Shown: one piece after another, positions 27,906 to 36,939 of the stretch | How the letters are laid out: the number at the start of each line of letters is the position of its first letter | Numbering within the stretch: position 1 is the stretch's first letter | Source: Pseudosulfitobacter pseudonitzschiae | GTDB taxonomy: Bacteria; Pseudomonadota; Alphaproteobacteria; Rhodobacterales; Rhodobacteraceae | Reading direction: 5' to 3' | NCBI RefSeq assembly: GCF_002222635.1 | Contig: NZ_CP022415.1 | Span: forward strand, 2,108,001 to 2,172,000 | DNA: 64,000 nt | The notes under the pieces: model-generated | The model's input: only the letters and a program-made list of their open reading frames with translations | The model's database searches: none | What the model was told of the DNA's origin: nothing | Position numbers and translations under genes: made by a program

Positions 27906-29012
27906 ATGACACATGCACGCCTTACCCCGCTCGCCCAATCCCTGCCTGCCTCGGTCCCATTTGTGGGCCCCGAAACCCAAGAACGCGCCCGTGGGGCAGC
28001 ATTTGTTGCACGGTTGGGGGCCAATGAAAACGTCTTTGGCGCATCGCCGATGGCACGCGCTGCGATGTGCGAGGCAGACGCATGGATGTACGGCGACCCA
28101 GAATCGCATGATCTGATTGCGGCACTGTCCGTACATCTGCGCACCGATCCCGCGCATATCATGGTGGGCGAAGGCATCGACGGATTGCTGGGTTATCTGG
28201 TGCGGCTGTGCGTTGGTCGGGGCGACGCTGTGGTTACATCAGACGGAGCCTATCCGACTTTTAACTATCACGTCGCCGGTTTTGGCGGTGTGCTGCATAA
28301 AGTGCCCTATAAAGACGATCACGAAGACCCGATGGCCCTGTTCACCAAGGCCGCCGAGGTGGACGCTAAGCTGGTTTACCTTGCCAACCCCGACAACCCG
28401 ATGGGCAGTTGGCACGACGGCGATACGCTGATCCGCGCCTTGGGCGCACTGCCCGATGGCTGTTTGTTGGTGTTGGACGAGGCCTATATCGATTGCGCCC
28501 CTCCGGGCACTGCGCCCGACCTGCCCTTTGACGATCCCCGACTGGTACGGATGCGCACCTTTTCCAAGGCTTACGGGCTGGCGGGGGCGCGTGTGGGCTA
28601 TGCACTGGGTCATCCTGATCTGATTACCGCCTTTCACAAGGTCCGCAACCATTTTGGCATGAACCGCGCGGCACAGGCCGGCGCGCTGGCAGCGTTGCAC
28701 GACGATGCACATCTGGCCCACGTGCTGGACCAGATCGACACCGCCCGCCGTCGCATCTCGGAAATCGCTCTGGACAACGGATTGGCCCCGCTGCCGTCGG
28801 CTGCGAATTTTGTGACAGTTGATTGCGGCCGCGACGGTGCCTTTGCCAAGGCGGTGCTGGACGGGCTGATTGCGCGGGGCGTTTTTGTGCGGATGCCATT
28901 CGCAGTGCCGCAAAACCGCTGCATCCGCATCAGTTGCGGGACACCTGAAAACCTTGATGCTTTTGCGGCAGCATTGCCGGACGCACTGGCAGAGGCAGCA
29001 CAGCAGGGATGA
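27906..29012 (+). CDS. PLP aminotransferase of the histidinol-phosphate aminotransferase family
   Basis: A 368-residue fold type I aminotransferase. It has RLGANENVFGASPMA at the N-terminus, MVGEGIDGLLGYLVRL, YLANPDNPMGSW, the conserved LVLDEAYIDCAP, and the cofactor lysine in MRTFSKAYGLAGARVGYALG. The C-terminal RISCGTPENLDAF is typical. It resembles HisC and its aromatic aminotransferase relatives. No other histidine gene is nearby, so a role in aromatic amino acid transamination is equally possible. The gene is preceded by a 278-bp spacer. Confidence 0.9.
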   Translation: MTHARLTPLAQSLPASVPFVGPETQERARGAAFVARLGANENVFGASPMARAAMCEADAWMYGDPESHDLIAALSVHLRTDPAHIMVGEGIDGLLGYLVRLCVGRGDAVVTSDGAYPTFNYHVAGFGGVLHKVPYKDDHEDPMALFTKAAEVDAKLVYLANPDNPMGSWHDGDTLIRALGALPDGCLLVLDEAYIDCAPPGTAPDLPFDDPRLVRMRTFSKAYGLAGARVGYALGHPDLITAFHKVRNHFGMNRAAQAGALAALHDDAHLAHVLDQIDTARRRISEIALDNGLAPLPSAANFVTVDCGRDGAFAKAVLDGLIARGVFVRMPFAVPQNRCIRISCGTPENLDAFAAALPDALAEAAQQG

Positions 29013-29142
29013 CATTGTTCCCCGCTGCGCACTTTGCCAAGCCGCTGTAATGTCTGCACGCGGCGGGGTAACCTGACAGAAAAGCTACTCGATCCGCAAT
29101 TCAGCGCTATAGTAACAGGCACATCCACCGGATACGCCTGCC

Positions 29143-29352
29143 ATGAAAGACGAACAAAAACCATCCGCCCCCAATTACACCAACGCCTGTATCGTGATGT
29201 TCGGCGTCAATCTGTCATGGGTGTTTCTGCTGCTCTGGGCGCTGTGGGGCCTGCTGGCGGTTGCAGCCTTGGGTTGGTCTCTGAACCGCTGGATGACGTG
29301 GCTTGAGGCCCGCAGGACGCGGGCCTGTCAGCCGTTTACCCCCCAGCGATAA
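29143..29352 (+). CDS. Small two-helix membrane protein, conserved-looking
   Basis: A 69-residue protein, MKDEQKPSAPNYTNACIVMF, followed by one long hydrophobic stretch that can form two helices (SWVFLLLWALWGLLAVAALGW) and a basic tail. It follows the aminotransferase gene by 130 bp on the same strand. I recall similar small proteins in other Rhodobacterales but cannot check that here. Function unknown. Its end overlaps the end of the convergent class V aminotransferase by 17 bp. Confidence 0.6.
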   Translation: MKDEQKPSAPNYTNACIVMFGVNLSWVFLLLWALWGLLAVAALGWSLNRWMTWLEARRTRACQPFTPQR

Positions 29353-30544
29353 CACCCGAGGCCGCTTCCAGCGCACCGGATCCGTGTGGCAGATCCAGCG
29401 CCTTGAGCCCCGCGTCGATGCCGCCCAGCATCCCCATGACCATATGCCCGCTGACGTGGCCCATATGCCCCAGACGGAAATACCCGTGCCACGCGGGGTC
29501 GCTTGTCTCGGCCATGCCCAGACCGATGCCCAGCGTCAGGCCAAGGTTCTGTTCCGTCCAGTCGCGCAAGGCCGTCGCGTGTGGTGCGCCGATGCCAATG
29601 GCCGTAACCGAATGACCGCGCTGCACCGGATCGGACACGTTCATCTTCATCGGGCCATTGCTGCCCCACGCCTCGACTGCAGCCCAGACCGCACGGGCCA
29701 GCAGGTGATGGCGCCGCCACACGTTCTCAATGCCCTCATCGTGGATCATGTCCAGCGCGGCACGCAGACCGTACAAATGGTGCGTCGGCGCGGTGCCGTT
29801 CCAATACTCGAAAAAGGCAGTCGGATTCGCCCGTGGTGTCCAGTCCCAATAGCGGCTGACACGATCCATGCGCGTGCGTGCTTCGGCGGCTTTGTCGCTG
29901 AAGAACACAAAACACATGCCCGGCGGCACCATCATCCCCTTTTGTGAACCGGCGATCACCACATCCACGCCCCATGCGTCCATCTCGAACGGATCACAGC
30001 CCAGCGATGCCATGCAGTCGGCCATCAGCAGCGCGGGGTGGTCCAGATCGTCCAGAACCGCACGCAATGCGGCAATGTCGTTCTTGAACGACGTGGAGGT
30101 ATCCACATGCACAGCCAGCACAGCCTTGATTTCATGTGATTTATCTGCCGACAGCCGCTCAGCTACACGCATCGGATCAATCGCCGATGATTTTCCGAAA
30201 TCAATCACTTCCGCATCAATGCCAAGCCCTGTCGCCACATCGGCCCAACCCAACCCGAAGCGGCCCGTTGCAGGCACCAGCACCTTTTCACCCGCCATCA
30301 CCGTATTGCTCAGGCAGGCCTCCCATGTGGCGTGACCGTTGCCGATATACATCGCCACATGACCCTTGGTTCGCGCAACACGTCGCAGGTCCGGCACGAT
30401 ACCTTCAACCATCTCGATCAACGCACCGTGATAGATGTTGGGTGCAGATCTGTGCATGGCACGCAGCACCGCGTCGGGCATCACGGAAGGGCCGGGAATG
30501 GCAAGGTAATCGCGGCCAAAAGCTGCAAGCGGATGCTGAGGCAT
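29336..30544 (-). CDS. Class V PLP aminotransferase (serine-glyoxylate / alanine-glyoxylate type)
   Basis: A 402-residue protein from the ATG at 30544; GGAG lies 8 nt before this start, while the frame extending further upstream is not needed. It begins with the FGRDYLAIPGPSVMPDAVL pattern, followed by MYIGNGHATWEACLSNTV, and the lysine that holds PLP is in VIAGSQKGMMVPPGM. The C-terminal GYFRLGHMGHVSGHMVMGML is typical of serine-glyoxylate aminotransferases. In methylotrophic and roseobacter metabolism such enzymes feed glyoxylate into serine or glycine. No serine-cycle partner is nearby, so the amino donor is uncertain. Confidence 0.9.
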   Translation of the reverse strand: MPQHPLAAFGRDYLAIPGPSVMPDAVLRAMHRSAPNIYHGALIEMVEGIVPDLRRVARTKGHVAMYIGNGHATWEACLSNTVMAGEKVLVPATGRFGLGWADVATGLGIDAEVIDFGKSSAIDPMRVAERLSADKSHEIKAVLAVHVDTSTSFKNDIAALRAVLDDLDHPALLMADCMASLGCDPFEMDAWGVDVVIAGSQKGMMVPPGMCFVFFSDKAAEARTRMDRVSRYWDWTPRANPTAFFEYWNGTAPTHHLYGLRAALDMIHDEGIENVWRRHHLLARAVWAAVEAWGSNGPMKMNVSDPVQRGHSVTAIGIGAPHATALRDWTEQNLGLTLGIGLGMAETSDPAWHGYFRLGHMGHVSGHMVMGMLGGIDAGLKALDLPHGSGALEAASGVIAGG

Positions 30545-30710
30545 AAGGGGGCTCCTGAGGATTGTTCGCGCGCACACTACGCCAGCGGCGCGCGGCGTCA
30601 ATCGCCCATGCGCAGCTTGGACGCTTGCACGGGGCTTGATCGCCAAGTACACCGAAGGTCAATTAAAACCACGAGGACCGCAGCTCAGTGCCGCGTGTGA
30701 TACAAACATC

Positions 30711-32633
30711 GTGACAACACCCCCCGAAAAGACCCCGCCGCAGGCCAGCGCAGTGGTTGCAACGGCTGCCCCCGCGACCGCACCTGTCAACTATGCCTCA
30801 AGCCATCTGATGGCGTGGCTTTGGCGAACCTATCTGAAAAAGCACATCCCTCTGCTGTCAGTGGCGGTGCTGTTCATGATTCTGGAAGGGTCGATGCTGG
30901 GCGCACTGTCGTGGATGATGCAACCGATGTTCGACACCGTGTTCGTGCAGGGCAACGGCGAAATGCTGGTCTGGGTCGGCGTGCTGCTGGTAGGTATCTT
31001 TGTGATACGGGCGATGTCGTCGGTGGTGCAAAAGGTGTTGCTGACCCGCATTGCGCAAAAAACGGCCGCAGCGCTGCGTATCGACCTTTTGGACCACATG
31101 ATGAAGCTGGACGGTGCGTTCCACCAGTCACACCCCCCCGGCTTCCTGATCCAGCGCGTGCAACAGGACGTGAACGCCGTAGGAGACGTCTGGCGGGCGA
31201 TTATCACCGGCGCGGGGCGTGATTTCATCGGGCTGATCGTGCTGATCGGTGTCGCCATCAGCGTCGATCCGATCTGGGCACTGCTGGCTTGCGTCGGCAC
31301 ACCGTTGCTAGTGTTGCCCGCAGCGATGGCGCAACGCTATGTGCGCCGTCATGCACGCAATGCGCGTGATCTGGGGGCCAACCTTTCTACCCGTCTGGAC
31401 GAAGTGTTTCACGGCATCGTACAAATCAAGCTGAACGCGCTGGAAGACTATCAATCGGGCCAATACCGCGGCCTGACCGACCGCTTTGTGCGCACCGAAG
31501 TGCGCACAGCCTTTGGCGGTGCGGCGATCCCTGCGATGATCGACATCATGTCGGGCGTCGGCTTCATGGCCGTGATCCTCTATGGCGGGGCCGAGATCAT
31601 TGCCGGTGAAAAGACCATCGGTCAGTTCATGACCTTCTTCACCGCGATGGGCTTTGCCTTTGACCCGCTGCGCCGTCTGGGCGCGATGAGCGGTCTGTGG
31701 CAGGTCGCCGCCGCCTCTATCGAACGGATCAAGGAACTACTGGACGCACCGGTGAACCTGAAATCGGCCAAATCGCCCAAGCCTGTGCCGACCGGCACGC
31801 CCGAGATTGCGCTGGAGAACGTCACACTTTCCTATGGAGACACAACGGTACTGCGCGATCTTAGTCTAAAGGCTGCGCCGGGCAAAACGACGGCGTTGGT
31901 TGGCGCATCGGGTGCTGGAAAATCCACCATCTTCAACCTGCTGACCCGTCTGGTTGATCCGCAAAACGGTGTGGTCAAAATCGGCGGCGTGCCAGCGTCC
32001 GAGATGAAGCTGCACGAATTGCGCAGCCTGTTTTCGGTTGTCACCCAAGAGGCTCTCTTGTTTGACGAGTCCCTGCGCGAGAACATCCTGCTGGGCCGCA
32101 CGGACGTGTCTGATGCCCGCCTGAAAGAAGTGCTGGACGCGGCCCATGTTTCCGACTTTTTGGACAAAATGCCCCGTGGTCTGGATACGCATGTGGGGCC
32201 GCGCGGCTCTGCCCTGTCGGGTGGTCAGCGCCAACGTGTCGTGATTGCGCGCGCCTTGTTGCGCGACACGCCGATCCTGCTGCTGGACGAGGCCACCTCG
32301 GCGCTTGATGCGCAGTCAGAACATGTGGTGCAAGAGGCGCTGGACCGTCTGGCAGCGGGCCGTACCACCATCGTGATCGCCCACCGTCTGTCCACCATTC
32401 GCGGGGCCGACAAGATTATCGTGATGGATCGCGGCAAGGTTATTGACGAAGGCACCCATGAAGAATTGCTGCAACGCGGTGGCATCTACGCCGACCTCTA
32501 CCGCTTGCAATTCCAAGACGGTAAAACCGTAATAGACGTGACCGGATCGCGCCGCCCGGCGCCGCGCATTGACAGTCCATCAAACCCGCGCCCCGGCCTG
32601 TTGACCCGCGTCCGCGAACGGTTGTTCGGCTAA
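30711..32633 (+). CDS. MsbA-like ABC exporter, fused transmembrane and ATPase domains
   Basis: A protein of about 640 residues; the start shown is a GTG at 30711, since no clear ribosome-binding site singles out any candidate, and the reading frame runs open from 30636. The half-transporter has six membrane helices in residues 40-330. The ATPase carries GASGAGKST (Walker A), LSGGQRQRVVIARALL (signature) and PILLLDEATSALD (Walker B). Its arrangement matches MsbA-like lipid exporters that act as homodimers. The N-terminus has a proline- and alanine-rich extension. A small convergent-side gene follows 22 bp downstream. Confidence 0.9.
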   Translation: MTTPPEKTPPQASAVVATAAPATAPVNYASSHLMAWLWRTYLKKHIPLLSVAVLFMILEGSMLGALSWMMQPMFDTVFVQGNGEMLVWVGVLLVGIFVIRAMSSVVQKVLLTRIAQKTAAALRIDLLDHMMKLDGAFHQSHPPGFLIQRVQQDVNAVGDVWRAIITGAGRDFIGLIVLIGVAISVDPIWALLACVGTPLLVLPAAMAQRYVRRHARNARDLGANLSTRLDEVFHGIVQIKLNALEDYQSGQYRGLTDRFVRTEVRTAFGGAAIPAMIDIMSGVGFMAVILYGGAEIIAGEKTIGQFMTFFTAMGFAFDPLRRLGAMSGLWQVAAASIERIKELLDAPVNLKSAKSPKPVPTGTPEIALENVTLSYGDTTVLRDLSLKAAPGKTTALVGASGAGKSTIFNLLTRLVDPQNGVVKIGGVPASEMKLHELRSLFSVVTQEALLFDESLRENILLGRTDVSDARLKEVLDAAHVSDFLDKMPRGLDTHVGPRGSALSGGQRQRVVIARALLRDTPILLLDEATSALDAQSEHVVQEALDRLAAGRTTIVIAHRLSTIRGADKIIVMDRGKVIDEGTHEELLQRGGIYADLYRLQFQDGKTVIDVTGSRRPAPRIDSPSNPRPGLLTRVRERLFG

Positions 32634-32655
32634 AAACTGTCTTGAAGCAGGGCCG

Positions 32656-32898
32656 ATGATTGCTTTACCCCGTCTTGCCCCATTGATGTGGCCGCTTCGC
32701 TTGCTTTCACAACGACCGCTACGCTGGTGCTGGATTGGTCCAAAACCACACGCGCTCTGTCTATATGCAGAAAGCGTGGACAGGCGATTGCGTCAGGCTA
32801 GCGATCACGGCACGAACTTCGACCGCACGCACTACAAATTCTTCAAGGCCAACCGCCTGATGCGCGGCAACTTCGTGGAAATTCCACTGATCTGCTAA
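32656..32898 (+). CDS. Small hypothetical protein
   Basis: An 80-residue protein, unrecognised. The third codon positions in its second half are strongly G or C, like neighbouring genes, which supports coding. The N-terminus is hydrophobic with many leucines and tryptophans; the C-terminus RTHYKFFKANRLMRGNFVEI is charged and looks like a folded domain. It starts 22 bp after the exporter gene, so it may be its last cistron, and its stop interlocks with the stop of the convergent glycosyltransferase gene (overlap of about 4 bp). Confidence 0.5.
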   Translation: MIALPRLAPLMWPLRLLSQRPLRWCWIGPKPHALCLYAESVDRRLRQASDHGTNFDRTHYKFFKANRLMRGNFVEIPLIC

Positions 32899-33563
32899 CG
32901 GCGGTAGCTTTCCGCCAACCGCGCAGGCGACGCTCCGCAAGCATAGCGTGCCAGCGTCCACAGATTGCGCGCGCCGCGCCGTATCCAACCTTGTTGACGG
33001 TACTTGGCGGCGCTGGTCACCGCCACCGCGTCCAGGCGCACCAGCTTGCCCCGCAATGCGCGCGCCATCACCACGTCTTCCATCAGCGGTTGGTCGGCAT
33101 AGCCGCCCACGGCATCGTACAATGCGCGCGGCATCAACAACCCCTGATCGCCATAGGGCAACCCCAGATGGCTGCGGAAATTGGCCCACCCCGCCACAAA
33201 CCGCCCGCCGCGATCAAAGCGCAGGCAGAACCATCCCGCCCGATCATTGCTTTGCAGATGATCGACCACGACGCTGGTCCAGCCGTCCTGCAACACCGTG
33301 TCAGCGTGCAACACCAGCAACCAACTGCCCTGCGCCTCGGCAACCCCGCGCACCAACTGGCCGCCACGCGATGCGGGTCCGCTGATCACCTGCGCACCCC
33401 AAGCATCGGCCAGCGTGGTTGTATCATCCTGCGATCCGCCATCCGACACGATCAACTCGCGGATCAATCCCGCCTCCAGCCCTTCGACCAGCGCACCAAG
33501 GCATGCGGCCAGTTGCGGGGCCGCGTTCAATGTCGGGATCACGACAGATATCGGTGCGCGCAC
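32895..33563 (-). CDS. Glycosyltransferase family 2 protein, TIGR04283 type
   Basis: A 222-residue GT-A glycosyltransferase. It has ISVVIPTLNAAPQLAACL at the N-terminus and ELIVSDGGSQDDT, with LLVLHADTVLQDGW carrying the metal-binding acidic motif. GLPYGDQGLLMPRALYDAVGG and MEDVVMARAL give the TIGR04283 pattern, associated in some organisms with arsenosugar biosynthesis; here no ArsM or ArsS gene is seen. The enzyme probably transfers a nucleotide-activated sugar. The gene is divergent from ygfZ. Confidence 0.88.
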   Translation of the reverse strand: MRAPISVVIPTLNAAPQLAACLGALVEGLEAGLIRELIVSDGGSQDDTTTLADAWGAQVISGPASRGGQLVRGVAEAQGSWLLVLHADTVLQDGWTSVVVDHLQSNDRAGWFCLRFDRGGRFVAGWANFRSHLGLPYGDQGLLMPRALYDAVGGYADQPLMEDVVMARALRGKLVRLDAVAVTSAAKYRQQGWIRRGARNLWTLARYACGASPARLAESYRR

Positions 33564-33630
33564 GGGACTGCCCTCTTTTTCCTGCGGTTACGACTGTTAT
33601 ATGTCACAAGACACCCAAAGGGAGCCACCC

Positions 33631-34368
33631 ATGTCCGACCGCACGATCCTGCGCCTGTCCGGCGCTGACACCCGCGACTTTTTGCAAGGTCTGGTGACCA
33701 ATGACATTGCCAAGCTGGATCAGGGGCTGGTCTATGCCGCACTGCTGACGCCGCAGGGCAAGTATATCGCCGATTTCTTTTTGATGGCCGATGGCGATGA
33801 TGTGCTGCTGGACGCAGACGCCACGCAAGCGCCTGCGCTGATGCAGCGGCTGTCGATGTACAAGCTGCGCGCGGATGTGACGATAGCAGACAGCGGATTG
33901 CACCTGCACCGCGGCCTGGGCGAGCGCGAAGACGGCGCTCTGGCTGATCCGCGCCACGCGGCCCTTGGTTGGCGTGCCTACCGCAAAGCACCACAGGATA
34001 ACGATACCGTGGACTGGACCGCCTTGCAGGTCGAACACATGGTGCCCAGCGCAGGGCGCGAGCTGCACCCCGATACGTTTATACTCGAGGCCGGGTTCGA
34101 TCGGCTGAACGGCGTTGATTTCCGCAAAGGCTGTTATGTCGGCCAAGAGGTCACCGCGCGGATGAAGCACAAGACCGAATTGCGCAAGGGGCTGGCACAA
34201 GTCCACGTGGACGGCCCCGCAGAATCAGGTGCTCAGATTACTGCCGGTGGCAAACCCGTGGGCACTTTGCACAGCCGCGCGGGGGATCGTGCCATCGCCT
34301 ATCTGCGCTTTGACCGCGCGGGCGGCGATATGCAAGCGGGCAATGCCACGGTGCGCAGATTGGACTAG
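33631..34368 (+). CDS. ygfZ: YgfZ/GcvT-like folate-binding protein
   Basis: A 245-residue protein, start chosen at the ATG at 33631 because GGGAG stands 7 nt before it; another ATG lies at 33601. It begins with RTILRLSGADTRDFLQGLVTNDI and contains the YgfZ signature KGCYVGQEVTARM near residue 170, with the conserved cysteine. YgfZ works with tetrahydrofolate in the repair or assembly of certain iron-sulfur enzymes such as MiaB. The gene converges on the CobW gene with a 4-bp overlap of the ends. Confidence 0.93.
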   Translation: MSDRTILRLSGADTRDFLQGLVTNDIAKLDQGLVYAALLTPQGKYIADFFLMADGDDVLLDADATQAPALMQRLSMYKLRADVTIADSGLHLHRGLGEREDGALADPRHAALGWRAYRKAPQDNDTVDWTALQVEHMVPSAGRELHPDTFILEAGFDRLNGVDFRKGCYVGQEVTARMKHKTELRKGLAQVHVDGPAESGAQITAGGKPVGTLHSRAGDRAIAYLRFDRAGGDMQAGNATVRRLD

Positions 34369-35219
34369 GCATTCCACCACGCCGCAATTTCAGCGCGGAC
34401 CACCCGACCTTTCAGACCTATGGCAACCAGCAGGGTTTCGGTCACGCCCTGCGCCGGCTTCAGGCTGTGCTGGCCACCCACGCAATGCACTTCAAAGCTG
34501 CGTCCGTCCGGAGCCATGACAAAGCCCTTGACCCGCATCAGCCCCTTGGGCCGTGCGTCCAGCTTTTTGATCAGCGCGGTGCGGTCCAACTGTACTCCGC
34601 CGCGATACTGCCATGCGACATAGTCGGGATGCACCTGCCCCACAGTCCTCGGTCCCTCGCCCAGTGGCGCGCCCAACAGCAGCGGCGCAACGGCTTCGAT
34701 TGCAGACAGTTCAATCACCGGTACATCGCGCGGGCCAAGGCTGTCGGGCACATTGCCCTTGGTAACCAGCAGCGCGTCGGCCACATCGACCTGCGCACGC
34801 AACTGCGCGCCGATCTGCGGGTCGTGCATTAGATTGTCATAGGCCAGCGCATCCACCACCACGGCAACGCCCCCATAGCTCAGGTCCGGTTCGGCCAGTG
34901 CCACTTGGGCAATGGCGGCAGGATCTGCCACGCCGCTGGCTTCGATCACCAGATGGTCAGGGCGCGGGTTGCGGTCCAGCACGTCACCGATGGCCATGAA
35001 CAAATCGCCGCCCATCGTGCAGCACACACAGCCATTGGACAGTTCGACCATGCCCTCAGATTGACGCGCAATCAGAGCGGCATCAATGTTGATGGCCCCG
35101 AAATCATTGACCATCACCAGCACGCGCTGCCCGTGGTCTTCGGCCAGCAGGCGGTTGATCAACGTGGTCTTGCCGGCACCCAGATAGCCGCCAATGACGG
35201 TCAGGGGCAGTCGGTTCAT
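34365..35219 (-). CDS. CobW-type GTP-binding metallochaperone
   Basis: A 284-residue G3E GTPase. The P-loop is in GGYLGAGKTTLINRLL, the metal-binding C-x-C-C motif is in NGCVCCTMGG, and LVIEASGVADPAA carries the switch region. The usual base-recognition NKxD appears here as LLVTKGNVPD, where the first asparagine is Thr and the aspartate is shifted, so base specificity is unclear. Members deliver zinc, cobalt or iron to client enzymes. It shares a 4-bp ATGA overlap with the preceding amidohydrolase gene, which makes that enzyme a likely client. Confidence 0.9.
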   Translation of the reverse strand: MNRLPLTVIGGYLGAGKTTLINRLLAEDHGQRVLVMVNDFGAINIDAALIARQSEGMVELSNGCVCCTMGGDLFMAIGDVLDRNPRPDHLVIEASGVADPAAIAQVALAEPDLSYGGVAVVVDALAYDNLMHDPQIGAQLRAQVDVADALLVTKGNVPDSLGPRDVPVIELSAIEAVAPLLLGAPLGEGPRTVGQVHPDYVAWQYRGGVQLDRTALIKKLDARPKGLMRVKGFVMAPDGRSFEVHCVGGQHSLKPAQGVTETLLVAIGLKGRVVRAEIAAWWNA

Positions 35220-36841
35220 AGAAGATGCACCAAGCCGCCCATGACAGTTCCGTGCACCGGAACATCCTTGAGCGCCATCGGATCAACGGCCAGTGGATCA
35301 TCGCCCAACACACAGAAATCAGCGCGTTTGCCGGGGCTTATACTGCCGATCTCGGCATCCATCCTCAGGGTATAGGCAGCGCCCATCGTGATCGCGAACA
35401 AAGCCTCGGCGACGCTGATCCGTTCGCCCTCGCCCAATGTCACGCCGGTCATGGTGCGGCGGTTCACCGCGCACCACGCAGTGAACAGCGGGGCCATCGG
35501 CGTAACGGGCGCGTCGGAATGCAAGGCCACCTTCACGCCCACATCCAGTGCGGTGCGTACCGCGTTCATACGCGCTGCGCGGTCGTGGCCAAGGGTCAGT
35601 TCGGCGTGCTGATCTCCGAAATACCAGATGTGGTTGGAAAAGATGTTGCAGCAAACGCCCAATTCGCTTGCCCGCTCGAACAGGCCGCGATCCATCATTT
35701 GACAGTGTTGCAGGACGTGGCGATGGCCCTGTCCGGGATGGGCGCGCAAGGCAGCTTCGATCGCATCCAGCGTGACAGCGGCAGCCTCGTCGCCGTTGAC
35801 GTGAATATGCATCTGCACACCGCAGGCCTGCATTTCGTTAACCAGCGCATGTATCGCTTCGGGCGAGGTGTTCCAGATGCCATTGGGCTGCCCGCCCACA
35901 TACCCCGGCCAGCGCACCCGCGCGGTCCAACCCTGAATTGATCCGTCAGTCATCAGCTTGACCGCGCCAAGGCGCAGCTTTTCAGTCGAGAGTTTGGCAA
36001 AGCGAGACGCCTTTTTCGCCATGCCCTTTGGGTCTTCTGTGGCGCCCAGAACCGGCACGATCCGCAGCGGGAAGTCATCCATCGCGCAGATTTTTTGCAT
36101 CAGGGCCAAGTCGTCGTCTTCGAGGGTCGAAAACAGATCGGTCACCGTGGTTACGCCTGCACGACAGGCCACCTGCCCATAGGTGCGAATGCTGTCCTCG
36201 GTCTGGCTGAGGCCGCGAAAATCAATATTCAAGCGGCGCATTACGGGGAACATCGCAGCCATTTCCTGCAACTCGCCAGTGGGCTCGCCGTCGGGGCCTT
36301 TTACCACGCCCACTGCATTTGTACCTGCATCAAAGCCCGCCATCTCCAGCGCCTTGGAGTTTACACACATCAGGTGAAAATTCGAGAACATGATCGCGAT
36401 GGGCCGTTCGGTACTGATCTGGTCCAGATGCTTGCGGCTGAGCCGCTCGGTGCGCAAAAAGATCGGGTCAAAACCCCAGCCCACCAGTGGTACATCGTCT
36501 TGCAAACCTTGGGCGTAGTCGGTCAACCCGTCGATCACCGCATCAATATCAGTCATTCCGCGCCACAGCTTGCCATTCGGGTCGATCCGGTCGTGATAGC
36601 CCGCATAGGCAAAACGCCACATCGCACCGGCCATCATGTGGGCGTGCCCCTCGACCAGTCCGGGCATCAACACCGCACCTGACAGAGAATCGTCATGCGT
36701 CACCGGCCCCCATTGATCGGCGCAATCCGCGTCCCCCACGGCCAGAATACGCCCGTCGCGCACCGCGACGTGGGTCGCATCGGCCAGTGCCGCATCCATC
36801 GTGATAATCTTTTTGGCTTGGAAAACAGTGATATCGGCCAT
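35216..36841 (-). CDS. Amidohydrolase 3-family protein (YtcJ-like)
   Basis: A 541-residue metal-dependent hydrolase, begun at the ATG at 36841. The strand-1 metal motif is LMPGLVEGHAHMMAGAMWR, the middle metal ligand region is MHIHVNGDEAA, and VALHSDAPVTPMAP supplies the C-terminal aspartate. Amidohydrolase 3 enzymes hydrolyse amides or cyclic ureides with zinc or iron; the substrate here is unknown. It is cotranscribed with CobW and divergent from the LysR gene at 36940, which probably controls it. Confidence 0.9.
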   Translation of the reverse strand: MADITVFQAKKIITMDAALADATHVAVRDGRILAVGDADCADQWGPVTHDDSLSGAVLMPGLVEGHAHMMAGAMWRFAYAGYHDRIDPNGKLWRGMTDIDAVIDGLTDYAQGLQDDVPLVGWGFDPIFLRTERLSRKHLDQISTERPIAIMFSNFHLMCVNSKALEMAGFDAGTNAVGVVKGPDGEPTGELQEMAAMFPVMRRLNIDFRGLSQTEDSIRTYGQVACRAGVTTVTDLFSTLEDDDLALMQKICAMDDFPLRIVPVLGATEDPKGMAKKASRFAKLSTEKLRLGAVKLMTDGSIQGWTARVRWPGYVGGQPNGIWNTSPEAIHALVNEMQACGVQMHIHVNGDEAAAVTLDAIEAALRAHPGQGHRHVLQHCQMMDRGLFERASELGVCCNIFSNHIWYFGDQHAELTLGHDRAARMNAVRTALDVGVKVALHSDAPVTPMAPLFTAWCAVNRRTMTGVTLGEGERISVAEALFAITMGAAYTLRMDAEIGSISPGKRADFCVLGDDPLAVDPMALKDVPVHGTVMGGLVHLL

Positions 36842-36939
36842 GATGCCCCCTTTGTGTTGACCCAGTGGTAGCGCAGCGCCGATCATTGGAAAAATAGATT
36901 TACTGGTCGGCATTGCCCGAAAAAACAAAGGAATGACCC

